This document shows positions 55,871-64,000 of a stretch of DNA of 64,000 bases, piece after piece (position 1 is the first letter of the stretch; every line of letters begins with the position of its first letter). The stretch spans positions 5,163,957 through 5,227,956 of the forward strand of contig CM065171.1 in assembly GCA_033026295.1 (NCBI GenBank), read 5' to 3'. The stretch comes from Channa striata (lineage: Eukaryota; Chordata; Actinopteri; Anabantiformes; Channidae). A program made the translations under genes and the position numbers. The notes under the pieces were generated by a model. That model did not search any database and was not told the origin of the DNA. It saw only the letters and a list, made by a program, of their open reading frames with translations.

Positions 55871-56503
55871 AAGAACTAAACAGCAGCGCAGTGACTTGTG
55901 ATTATCAATTAAGCATGTTCATTCTGCTACAAATCCTTCCAAGAGAATCCAGTTCCCCCGGTTGCTTTTTAATTCCGAGCAATTGTGTTGATGCAATATA
56001 CATTAAATGTGGGTTTTTTTGTTGTTTACTTTCCCTTTTCTTCTTTCCATTCCTTTGTTTTTTTTTCATGGCTACATGATGCAAGTATTTCCACAGTGAT
56101 AATCATCTGTGATTTACAGTTGTAGTTGAGCTATTCCAGCACATCGCCCTGATATATTGCACAACTGCTGCCAAATATCTGCCACAAAAAAACCCACAAA
56201 AAAACAGTTTATTATGTTTACTTTGGTCCTGTTTTGTTTTCGACCAATTTTCTGCAGCTGATTGAGGTTGTGCCAGGAGGCTGATTTTGCAGAATGAAAT
56301 CTAGCCTGCGTGGACAGAGATGTTGCTCTGCTGTGGGGGGACGTGCTGGGGTCAGGGTGTGTAGTCAGGGAGAAAAATGGTGCAGTAGCATAAATTAACA
56401 CCTGAGCCCCGAGAGGCTGGAGTGCACCGTGCCCTGCTGCATCAGACAGGGAAGTGAGGCTGGCATCTGGATGCACAGTGCCCGGCCACTGACACTCACA
56501 ACA
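55871..56503. other. unique sequence with T-rich patches
   Basis: T-rich at 56013-56070. Open frames on the minus strand run into the GT array; no gene. Confidence 0.4.
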
Positions 56504-56529
56504 GTGTGTGTGTGTGTGTGTGTGTGTGT
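56504..56529 (+). repeat. (GT)n microsatellite
   Basis: Thirteen GT units. Confidence 0.95.
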
Positions 56530-57114
56530 ATCCGCCATCCCCACGTCGAAACATCACCCTCCTCCAAAGGGCTTTCAGAACGGTGAACCTGCCTCACCCA
56601 CGAGCCCTGCTGTGTTTGTTTGTATCCTCGTTAGTTTTATTTTTCTTTATTAGCCTGCTTTATCTCTCTCCCAGATTTTTTTTTTTTTTTCATTACGCTC
56701 GTTTTGATGCAGCCGACTTGCATAATCCTCCTCTGAGTCATTTCAGTGTGGATAATGTTACTCAGGGGTTCCCTTGTATCGACGCGTGCTGCTGGATAGA
56801 ATTGGTTGTCTGGCTAATAGTCTATAGGAGTTAACATGGGGTAGGTCCCGTCGTTATCGAATGTTTCATATTGGTAGGAGCAAAGTGCTGTAGGAAGTAA
56901 TAGACTTGGTGGTTGCTATCGCTCCCTGGGGCTGCAGGAGGCAATCATCTAACTAAATGAGAGCGAGACACAGACGAGGCGTCAGAGAGAGAGAAAGGCA
57001 GGCCTTCCTCTGGAAAGACTATTGATGGCTGACAAATCGCTGCTTTTGATGTACATTTCAAAGTGTGCCCTAACATCTACATTCCTTTATTTATTCACAT
57101 TCTTATTTATTTAT
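56530..57114. other. unique sequence
   Basis: A T15 run lies at 56676-56690. 56700-56830 is evenly composed (GCATAATCCTCCTCTGAGTC) without a motif cluster. No gene. Confidence 0.4.
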
Positions 57115-57345
57115 TTTCGGCGTCGTGCCGTCGTTTTACTACAAGTTTGGATTATGATCAGAGCTTGTAGAAGCCGACTGAACCCCCGGCCGTTCAGCGT
57201 AGTGCACCCGCTTGGCCTTGTCATTAGGCAGGAATATTTAGCGAGAGCAAGCTCGAGAACTAATTACCAAGCTGTCTCACTCGTGCGCCCCCACCCCCAC
57301 TCACGGAGGAAATGAGGGGCTTGGAGCGAAATGCGTTTGGATGGG
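57115..57345. promoter_or_regulatory. candidate conserved non-coding block
   Basis: Repeat-free and CpG-containing (TTTCGGCGTCGTGCCGTCGT, CCCGGCCGTTCAGCG) with GTCATTAGGCAGGAATATTT and a TAATTA core at 57261-57266. Borders a G+C-poorer left flank sharply. Enhancer role inferred. Confidence 0.35.
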
Positions 57346-57500
57346 AGAGACAGCGGGGCTAAAGAGGGACAAGAGTGAAGTCATCTTGACATGATAAACA
57401 CAGAGACGGAGCTGAATTTATCAGACACGACAGGATTGTGTTGTAAATTGCAACAGGCCTCAGTCCATTTACATCCAGTGATTGAAGAAGGTGTCCTTCC

Positions 57501-57527
57501 CACACACACACACACACACACACACAC
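57501..57527 (+). repeat. (CA)n microsatellite
   Basis: About thirteen CA units followed by CGCATG. Confidence 0.95.
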
Positions 57528-57570
57528 GCATGCTACAGTCAGTGCGGTGCGTGTGTTTGTGCGTGCGGGA

Positions 57571-57612
57571 CACAGATCGGCCACAACATTAAAACCACCA
57601 GACAGTGGTCAG
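57571..57612. mobile_element. Tc1-like terminal fragment
   Basis: CACAGATCGGCCACAACATT, then AAAACCACCAGACAGTGG fits the terminal motif GATCGGCCACAACATTAAAACCAC of fish Tc1-derived elements. Only the end is left; nothing of a transposase follows. Confidence 0.55.
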
Positions 57613-59017
57613 TATGGACGCTCTGACCGCTCTGCAACCTCTCAAAGCTCCGTGTGAATGTGTGGTCTGCTAATCTTTTCCAACGCTGATCCTTGACCAC
57701 CGCAACGGCTCTGCTCGGTGAACGGCTGCGTGTGCTTGTGGACAGGCTTTATTGACCTTATGCCCACTAAGACAAGCGATATTTCAAATCTACACAATCA
57801 CAGCTTGGAAGAGAATAGTATTACGGTGACCCTGAGAGCTCCACAGACTGCAGCTTAAGAAAATACATGTAAACACAGCCAAACACAGTCAAATGAAGAA
57901 AACATCCTTGCCAATTCAGTAACACACGAGCAGCATGTTGAAATGAAATGATGCAAAGGAGTAAAACACGGGCAAAAAGAAAAACACACTAATAGTTGGA
58001 TAGCACAAATAAAACCGCGTGAATTCAGACACATGCTGCAACCCACTGCAAATACAAAATTACAGACGGATCCTGAAATACTCCTGTCGTAGGATCAATT
58101 CCCACATTAAAAGATTGATGTCAAAAATCTGTAATTTAGGGTAAATGGAGACACAATGGAAAGACATATGCGAACCACAGCTCTTTAAATGCGTGAGCCC
58201 CTGAGAACAGTGTTGACGTATGAGTTATACACCGTGTGATAATGTTATGAAGCAGCAGTCGGAAGAGGTCAAAGAGGAGAAAGAAGCTGCTAGAGAGACG
58301 GACTTCTATCAGTGAGTCTCTGGCTGTGGTTGGCAATAGATGCGAGATAGACTCTGTGGTTTGGGCTTCAGTTTCCCACTTTTTTAAAACTACCGAATCC
58401 AATCCATTTTAAATTAATATAAAAACACGACACTAACATAACATTAATATGGCTATTATGAAATTACTAATGGAGTAAATGCCTCAATAAATAACCATAA
58501 AGGCTAAAGATCCGGGCTGCACCTTCTGAGTTTTTATGAGAATATCGTGACCAGGCTGGCATCATTTGTTAATAAATAAAGATAAACATGATCTCATCGT
58601 CTGGAACCGTTTTGTTTTCCCCAGGTTGTTTTTTTACTGCTCTTAGTTCTAGTAATACCAGCCCAGGTTGTACTTGTATTGAATCGGAAAGACGAAAAGT
58701 GGCATCTCACATTACTAAAATGCAGAAAAGTGGGCGTCATGACATTCACGGCACTTTACTGTTTTTACAAATCATATTTATACTTGCCTCCATGTGTTTG
58801 TGCTTTACAAACTTGCATGTGCCTTCTTTAGCTGCAGTACACTGGGCTCTCTGGGTCACCACATACAAGAGCGGCGCCTTTAGGTAAGAAAATCCATGTT
58901 CTCTGCTATACTTAACCAAACAGCCCAATAGCCGATCTTGGGGGATAAGTGTTACACTCACATTCCACAAGAGTAATGTGAATTGATTAAAACCCCAACG
59001 ATTCCTCACCATGCAGC
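57613..59017. other. unique sequence, no gene
   Basis: A 46-base segment at 58838-58883 has splice-like borders but is not called (see rejected items). Otherwise A+T-rich and unrecognised. Confidence 0.45.
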
Positions 59018-59040
59018 GTGTGTGTGTGTGTGTGTGTGTG
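59018..59040 (+). repeat. (GT)n microsatellite
   Basis: About eleven GT units. Confidence 0.95.
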
Positions 59041-59189
59041 CAGTATCCCTATAGGCAAATGCCTTGATTCATGAGACAGCAGTGGTGAGAGAGTTGGTGC
59101 AGTCCAGAAAGCAGGCGTCCTTGTGGATGTGGAGGCATGGCTGAATATCACATGACCAGATATTATTCCCCAGACCATTTATTACCCTG
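59041..59189. other. unique sequence
   Basis: Nothing recognised. Confidence 0.35.
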
Positions 59190-59600
59190 TCTGCCTTCCA
59201 TCTCATCTATTATTCATTACACAATCATTTAACTAAGTGCAGTGATTACTTAAATGTTTAATGCTGCCATAATCAATATTGGCCTGAGCCTTTCAGGTGG
59301 ACACAGTTTTTCTAGCATTAAAGTCCCATCACCTATTGAGTCGATCAAGTTAAATTGCACTGGTTACAGTAATTGCCCCCATTAAAAAGGTCCTTTTATC
59401 AATTGCAGAGGAAACGTTTGGTATGATAATTGTTAAATTCTGCCTTTGCCACTCAGGTTATCAGAGTCAGTGTTCGCACTTGTCTGTGAGGACAGTGCAA
59501 CAGGATAATGGCCTATTCTAAAGTTGGCTGGCTGAAATGCCCCTGCTCAACTCTATTAATGGCTGCCAAGACAGAGAAAGAAGAAAAATTCTGTTATAAG
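59190..59600. promoter_or_regulatory. candidate conserved non-coding block
   Basis: A long repeat-free block with many homeodomain and TALE-like words: CTATTATTCATTACACAATC, GTGATTACTTAAATG, CCATAATCAATATTGG, TACAGTAATTGCCCCC, TTTATCAATTGCAG and GATAATTGTTAAATT. No open frame. By texture one of the strongest enhancer candidates here; unproven. Confidence 0.38.
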
Positions 59601-60039
59601 AAAAAGAAATGTTCCACTCCCACATAATGACATAATGAACATTGTGGTTGCCTTATGAAAAGGATTTTTCATTTTAATGAAGACTTTGTTGCGATGAAGT
59701 CTATCAAAAAGATGTAAAGTGAATTATCTTGATGCATCAACCCACGTATCACCCAGTCTACCAACCATTCTCCCTCCAAGAGTTTTACACAATCAAATCA
59801 GATAGCGGCTGCAAGACACAGACGAAGTGTGACATTCACGTTCACACTCTGTTCACATAGATATGAATGCCATAAACATCCACTTACCACCTGGATTGTG
59901 TGTCAGTGTCAAAGCCTGGCTTATAGTACCTTAATCATATCATCCATATGTAAGCGGTGGTGGTATTGTATTCCCTTTGCATCACTTACTCTGCCTGATA
60001 ATCCGACCTCAATGAAGGAGCCCAGTATGAGGAATGAAA
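59601..60039. other. unique sequence
   Basis: Nothing recognised. Confidence 0.4.
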
Positions 60040-60250
60040 TACGGCTTTATGTCATTGTTCCGGGCTCGCTGGTGGCATGGATTTATCACGCAGGATTTAT
60101 ATTTCGCTCCCCGTGCTCTCTGAAGGCTTCGAGACAGTTGCCGTGTGTCTGCGGAGCGTCAGTGGAACACAATACAGCAAGGGAAATGCTCTTGCAGAGG
60201 TTGTTGCTCTAAAGAATCACAATGCCATGACCTTTGACCTGTGAAATGCT
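60040..60250. promoter_or_regulatory. candidate conserved non-coding block
   Basis: Evenly composed, CpG-containing and repeat-free (CATTGTTCCGGGCTCGCTGG, GGATTTATCACGCAGGATTT, AGGCTTCGAGACAGTTGCCG, ending CATGACCTTTGACCT with a TGACCTTTGACC nuclear-receptor DR1-like word at about 60229-60240). A 127-codon frame crosses it without a known domain. Confidence 0.33.
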
Positions 60251-62039
60251 ATGTATCTATACCAGAAAGGTATTCAGCTGGAGAGAGGCACTGTGGCGTT
60301 AAAGGATGTTATAAAAATATACGAGGTGGGACATTCGTTGTCTTCTGTTTCATAACCGTGAAATCTGATGACCGTGGGCGTATTTCAGCCAAAGTTAAAA
60401 AGGCTTTGGCTTGCAATGGATCAAAACAGGTGCATGAAAAGATTAACTACATGTTAAAAGCAACATTTACAGTACACGCCTCGGTTGTGAAGAACTAAAT
60501 TAACTTGCCGAATGGTACTCGCTTGTTTTCTTAGAAACAGATGTTAGGACTTCTTAATAAATATTTCATGTACCTTGTAAATTTGAAACATGTAATACAA
60601 CAGAGCAACCTTTAAACTCAGCACCGACACCTGGTGTGACTATCTAATAAAACATTAGGTCTGATAAAGTTGTAGTTAATATCTACAGTTGCTGGAGCGA
60701 GTGTTAAAACCAGGGTCGCTGTGATCCCTTGTGCTCCTGAGCCTCTGTCCTGGGCCCATTCAGCGACCCATCCATAGTCTGGGTCCATATGACCACGTTT
60801 TGCTAAACTTTGTGGCTGATTATTGCTAGATTGATTGAAAATGTATATCACTGCAGCTTTAAAAAGCTTCGATAACTTAGAACTGTTGGCCTTTTTTGCA
60901 GCCCCTCACAACGTTTAACAGAATAAGCTAAAACATTCTTAGGGTCAATTTTCGAACAAATAAATGAATGATGAGAAGAAAAGATGCTGCCGCTGTATCT
61001 CCCTACCCACGTTTGACGATGACAACGACATTGATATGCTAGAATAAACATAAAATGTCCTTTTTTTTCTCTAAACAACATCATATGTTATCGGAACATT
61101 TTTCCAATGTGGCAGCATAAATGAACATATTATAATCACCCTGCCTGATGTGACTGGTACTGTAACCCCTGCTATTGACACAAGTTAGCGAATCAATTCA
61201 ATGCCTGTGCTTAAAAACCTCCATTCTGACTTAACGCTCGTGTCAAACGTCATTTTTTTAATATATTTTTCAAGATAGTTAAAGGAGAAGAGTCAAAACT
61301 AAATATGTCATCACACTTGAAACACTTCAAATCCCAAAATCGAAAAACCTCTGACACATTTTCTCCGTAATCTAATAAGTGAAGAGGAGGGAGAGAAATC
61401 TTTTCATTTACAACTTACTTGAAGGCATAATGACGCTTCTCAGAAATGAACAGGCACCCGTTTCGTATGATCACCTTGACGATCAGTGTTTATAAAAGCA
61501 AAAATGACTAAGTGCCCTCGTTTAAAAAATCTGCACAAGTTTAAATTGGTACAAATATCATTTCTTTCACTTTAATTAAAAGCGAGTGTTTGCATTCTTA
61601 GCGAGAGGACTCCTGATTAATGAAAACTGTGTCGGGGCTGTTGTACCCTTAAACAAACGCTTGCAGAGAAGCTCTTTGTCTGGTATGTCAAATAGCTTGA
61701 CCACAATTAACATGTCTGTGAAAAGCAACTTCACACGCATGAATTTTAATGATTCAATCAGGCAACAACTCTTAGACTGCGTTCGCTTGTATGCAATTAT
61801 AAGGCAGTGTGGGTTGAACAGCAGCAAACATTCAGCCTGTGATGTCGAGAAACGAACACAGATAGAAATAATGGCTCTATGATGTAGACCCGAGCACCAT
61901 TAGAAAACAGCAATAATTCCCAGTAGCATCTGCAAGCCCAGCTGTATGTGCAGACCACTGAGAACTTCAACCCTTTATCAATATGACTGCAAAATGCGAG
62001 TGTATGTGTGTGTGTAAGCGTGTCTAGAAGAGTTTTCAG
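60251..62039. other. A+T-rich unique sequence, no gene
   Basis: Nothing recognised apart from short homopolymers and a brief GTGTGTGTG patch near 62003-62013. Confidence 0.45.
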
Positions 62040-62295
62040 CAAGGCGGTAATGAATGTCTCTCTGGTGGATCAGCATGTAAACACTGGAGGAGAGTGAACT
62101 CTGGCAACAGCCATTCCCATTTGGCTCAATTAGGCCCGAAACTGAGACAATCAATGGTGCTGGCCTTTCTGCCGGCCCGCCTGTTGGCGACGGCGCCGCA
62201 CTCAGTAAAACAAAATGGGAATAATCAAAGTCCATAATTAGTTGGCCTGAGAGGGTGCAGGAGTACGTTTTCACTCAGCTATAACTGGGCGACGG
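62040..62295. promoter_or_regulatory. candidate enhancer block with FOX, TCF and homeodomain words
   Basis: TGTAAACA at 62076-62083 is a perfect FOX word, ATCAAAG at 62224-62230 a TCF/LEF word and TAATTA at 62235-62240 a homeodomain core. The middle is G+C- and CpG-rich (GGCGACGGCGCCGCACTC), yet repeat-free. The mixture is typical of conserved enhancers near developmental genes; function is inferred. Confidence 0.4.
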
Positions 62296-62879
62296 CACAG
62301 CGACTATGGCGGCGCAGGCAGAGCATGGAGATGAATGCTCACAGCCTCGAGGAAAAGGGACAAAACTAAATGCAGCGTGAGCGCCGCGCTGCTGTATGTC
62401 GTTATCCCACTGTCGCACTGAGGACAGTCCTGAACTACGAACAAGCATCGGCCTAAAAACTCTGCTCGGTGACAAATGAAACACTGAGGGAGATGTTGGA
62501 AAGTGATGAAAGTGAACTTTTTTGATAAGGAGGATCACTCCGTTCGGTGGAGGGGCAACTACAACACTCTGGGAAGGAAGAGGGAAAAGCGACACAGTTT
62601 TAAAATATTGCTATGAGATATAAAGGGAAAATATGGTATGGAATAATATCTAGGCAGCCATTGGAGCCTAATGGATGCTGACCTGTAGAGAGAGTCAGAG
62701 CAGCACTGCTACAACACGCTGCTCTGCAATGTGTAACACTTCTATTATGTAATATTATTGGACCGCTAAGCATTTCAAATATTTAATAACTTTTTTAGGA
62801 CAATGTCACCTATCGTCAAATTGTTTTCTGTGGCTTTAGTTCAAGTATTCAAGAACAAGTATTCATCTGCTTCTAGATG
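62296..62879. other. unique sequence, no gene
   Basis: G+C-richer to 62580, then A+T-rich. The last 30 bases resemble the left flank of the foldback copy at 21.3 kb. Confidence 0.4.
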
Positions 62880-62950
62880 AAGAACTCCTCCAGGTTGTAT
62901 CACCTGGGGGACTCCTCCTGGTGATGTCATCTGGAGGCATTTTTAAGCTA
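62880..62950. mobile_element. foldback/MITE-like element, copy 2 (CTCCAGATGACATCAC family)
   Basis: Outer inverted units are AACTCCTCCAGGTTGTATCAC (left; 62883-62903, diverged) and GTGATGTCATCTGGAGG (right; 62921-62937). Between them CTGGGGGACTCCTCCTGG forms a second, shorter inverted pair. The left flank ATTCATCTGCTTCTAGATGA parallels ATTTCTCTGCTTTTAGCTGA before the 21.3-kb copy, so the element is longer than its inverted ends. The spacing is much shorter than in copy 1. Confidence 0.65.
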
Positions 62951-63539
62951 GAGATGCATTAATAGTGTCTCAATAAAGTTTATTGGTTTTTCTTTGCATG
63001 TTCAATACTAGTCAAACTCGACCCAAAACAGTATTTGTGAAGATGTATAAAAAAAATAAGTCTTGGTCAACTGCTTTAACATAATATAATGTTTAGTTAA
63101 AAATTTTCAAAATTAAGATCAAGATGCGATATAAGTATATTTCACTTCCTGGACAAACTATTTTGGTGACAAATGACAGCACACTGCAGATGAATGGATG
63201 GCAAAAAAAAGGAAAGGTAAACAAAATGTCTTTATATAAATTGTATTATTTGAGAGGATTTGCAGTGAAATCCACAAACCTGATCGATTTTACCACCAGC
63301 AAAAAATATTTACACGCTGTGTTACTCCATTTCTAAACAATGTTTAGTTACACAAAAACATAGATTTGCACGATTGTTTCTTCATTATCTTGTGCTATTA
63401 TGAACTAAAGATGTTTCTTCATAAGCCGTTTTCAAAGTTTTACTAATCTGAATTTAGATCCTGCCATAAAATATTTCTTAAAATTTGTCCTCATTTAGGT
63501 CGGTGCTGGTCTTGGCCTCTTCCTGAAACCCACCGTCAG
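62951..63539. other. A+T-rich unique sequence
   Basis: Nothing recognised up to the candidate exon. Confidence 0.4.
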
Positions 63540-63760
63540 TGAAATGCGAGCTGGACACTCTGAAGCCGACCATGGCACTGAGTAAAACAATGGTCATTGG
63601 ACTGTATTGCTGCAGCGGGAGCGATGAGAGGAGGAAGGTGATGCTGGCACAGGCCGGGGTCACGCTGCCCCTGGTAGCCTCACAGAAGGTGGCCGGCCTA
63701 ATGATGAGGAGGATCGCTTCTGCGTCAGTGGCTGCCAAGTTGAAGTTGGACCGGGGTGAG
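63540..63760 (+). CDS. candidate internal exon of unknown protein
   Basis: A 221-base open segment bounded by an acceptor-like CACCGTCAG and a donor-like GGTGAG|GTATGT. The frame that ends exactly at the donor (third positions mostly G or C, second positions not) is coding-like, unlike every other open frame in the window. The product reads CELDTLKPTMALSKTMVIG, then RRKVMLAQAGVTLPLV and SQKVAGLMMRRIASASVAA; I recognise no family. The minus strand over 63478-63760 is also open and G+C-rich at third positions, with a hydrophobic stretch (ITFLLSSLPLQ...MTIVLLSAMVGF) and a TAA at its end, so the strand is not settled. It could equally be a processed fragment or a G+C-rich conserved non-coding element. 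No neighbouring exon is seen in the window. Confidence 0.25.
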
Positions 63761-64000
63761 GTATGTGTGTGCGCGTCGCAAGGGTGTTAGATGCCTTAGT
63801 ATCTGGCTCCAGATCAGAAAGATAGATTGGCAGACGATATCTGTCCAATCCATGGACTCCCACACATTCACACTGTGGCAAATAGGCCTGCAATTATGTG
63901 CAACCACAATAAGAGTGAATAGATTCAGAGAATGCAAATTCTTAGCAGTTCGTGAACTTGCAAACTCAAAAGCACGTCAGTGTAGCTGCTGCCAAGCAAG
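63761..64000. other. unique sequence at window end
   Basis: Nothing recognised; open frames on the minus strand have no domains. Confidence 0.4.

Noticed and set aside
56114..56557. 147-codon minus-strand frame with a Thr-His run
   Set aside because: The run is the GT microsatellite read through; the remainder has no recognisable domain.
58838..58883. 46-base segment with acceptor-like TTCTTTAGCTGCAG and donor-like TTTAG|GTAAGA
   Set aside because: Too short to show coding bias, no adjoining exon, and splice-like words are common by chance over 64 kb.
1..64000. CRISPR array, prophage or bacterial operon
   Set aside because: No regular direct repeats with spacers, no dense same-strand open frames and no ribosome binding sites.
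1..64000. Endogenous retrovirus
   Set aside because: No gag, pol or env-like translation; only a possible LTR-type end near 21 kb without coding sequence.

Overview
This window looks like vertebrate nuclear DNA from a ray-finned fish, probably a spiny-rayed (percomorph) teleost. The basis is the repeats: two eroded Tc1/mariner transposons, short non-autonomous elements with Tc1-like ends, a tRNA-headed SINE, the last part of a LINE with a restriction-like endonuclease, and two copies of a dispersed repeat headed TTTATTTATATAGC, all kinds known from teleost genomes. The window also has many dinucleotide and homopyrimidine tracts, is A+T-rich and has no bacterial gene layout. I see no complete protein-coding gene, tRNA, rRNA or CRISPR array. 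It is best read as intergenic or long-intron DNA (a gene-desert type region).

Layout. 1-10 kb: mostly unique sequence, with a possible LINE 3' end near 2.8 kb, a deleted LINE tail at 4.9-5.3 kb, and enhancer-like blocks at 1.4, 7.9 and 9.3 kb. 10-22 kb: a MITE, a CTAT microsatellite beside a perfect 30-bp palindrome, a foldback element built round a perfect 42-bp palindrome at 14.0 kb, a SINE relic, Tc1 element 1 (16.5-17.4 kb), a retroelement-end relic near 21 kb and a second type of foldback element. 22-34 kb: unique A+T-rich sequence with several enhancer-like blocks, a cluster of TAATC sites and the longest open frame (31 kb). 34-36.5 kb: Tc1 element 2 with both ends recognisable, then a SINE. 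37-48 kb: enhancer-like blocks and a second TTTATTTATATAGC-type repeat. 48-64 kb: CA/GT microsatellites, a second MITE in inverted orientation (52 kb), GC-richer blocks at 54-57 and 60-62 kb, a second foldback copy (62.9 kb) and, at 63.5-63.8 kb, the only stretch with coding-like codon composition and splice-like borders.

Function. Nothing here forms a pathway. If the window has a job it is cis-regulatory: the repeat-free blocks carry clustered homeodomain, POU, SOX/FOX, PBX-MEIS and TCF-type words, as developmental enhancers round vertebrate transcription-factor genes do. Conservation cannot be seen from one sequence, so every such call is a hypothesis with low to moderate confidence. No previously undescribed system is demonstrated; the strongest oddity is the foldback element at 14.0 kb.
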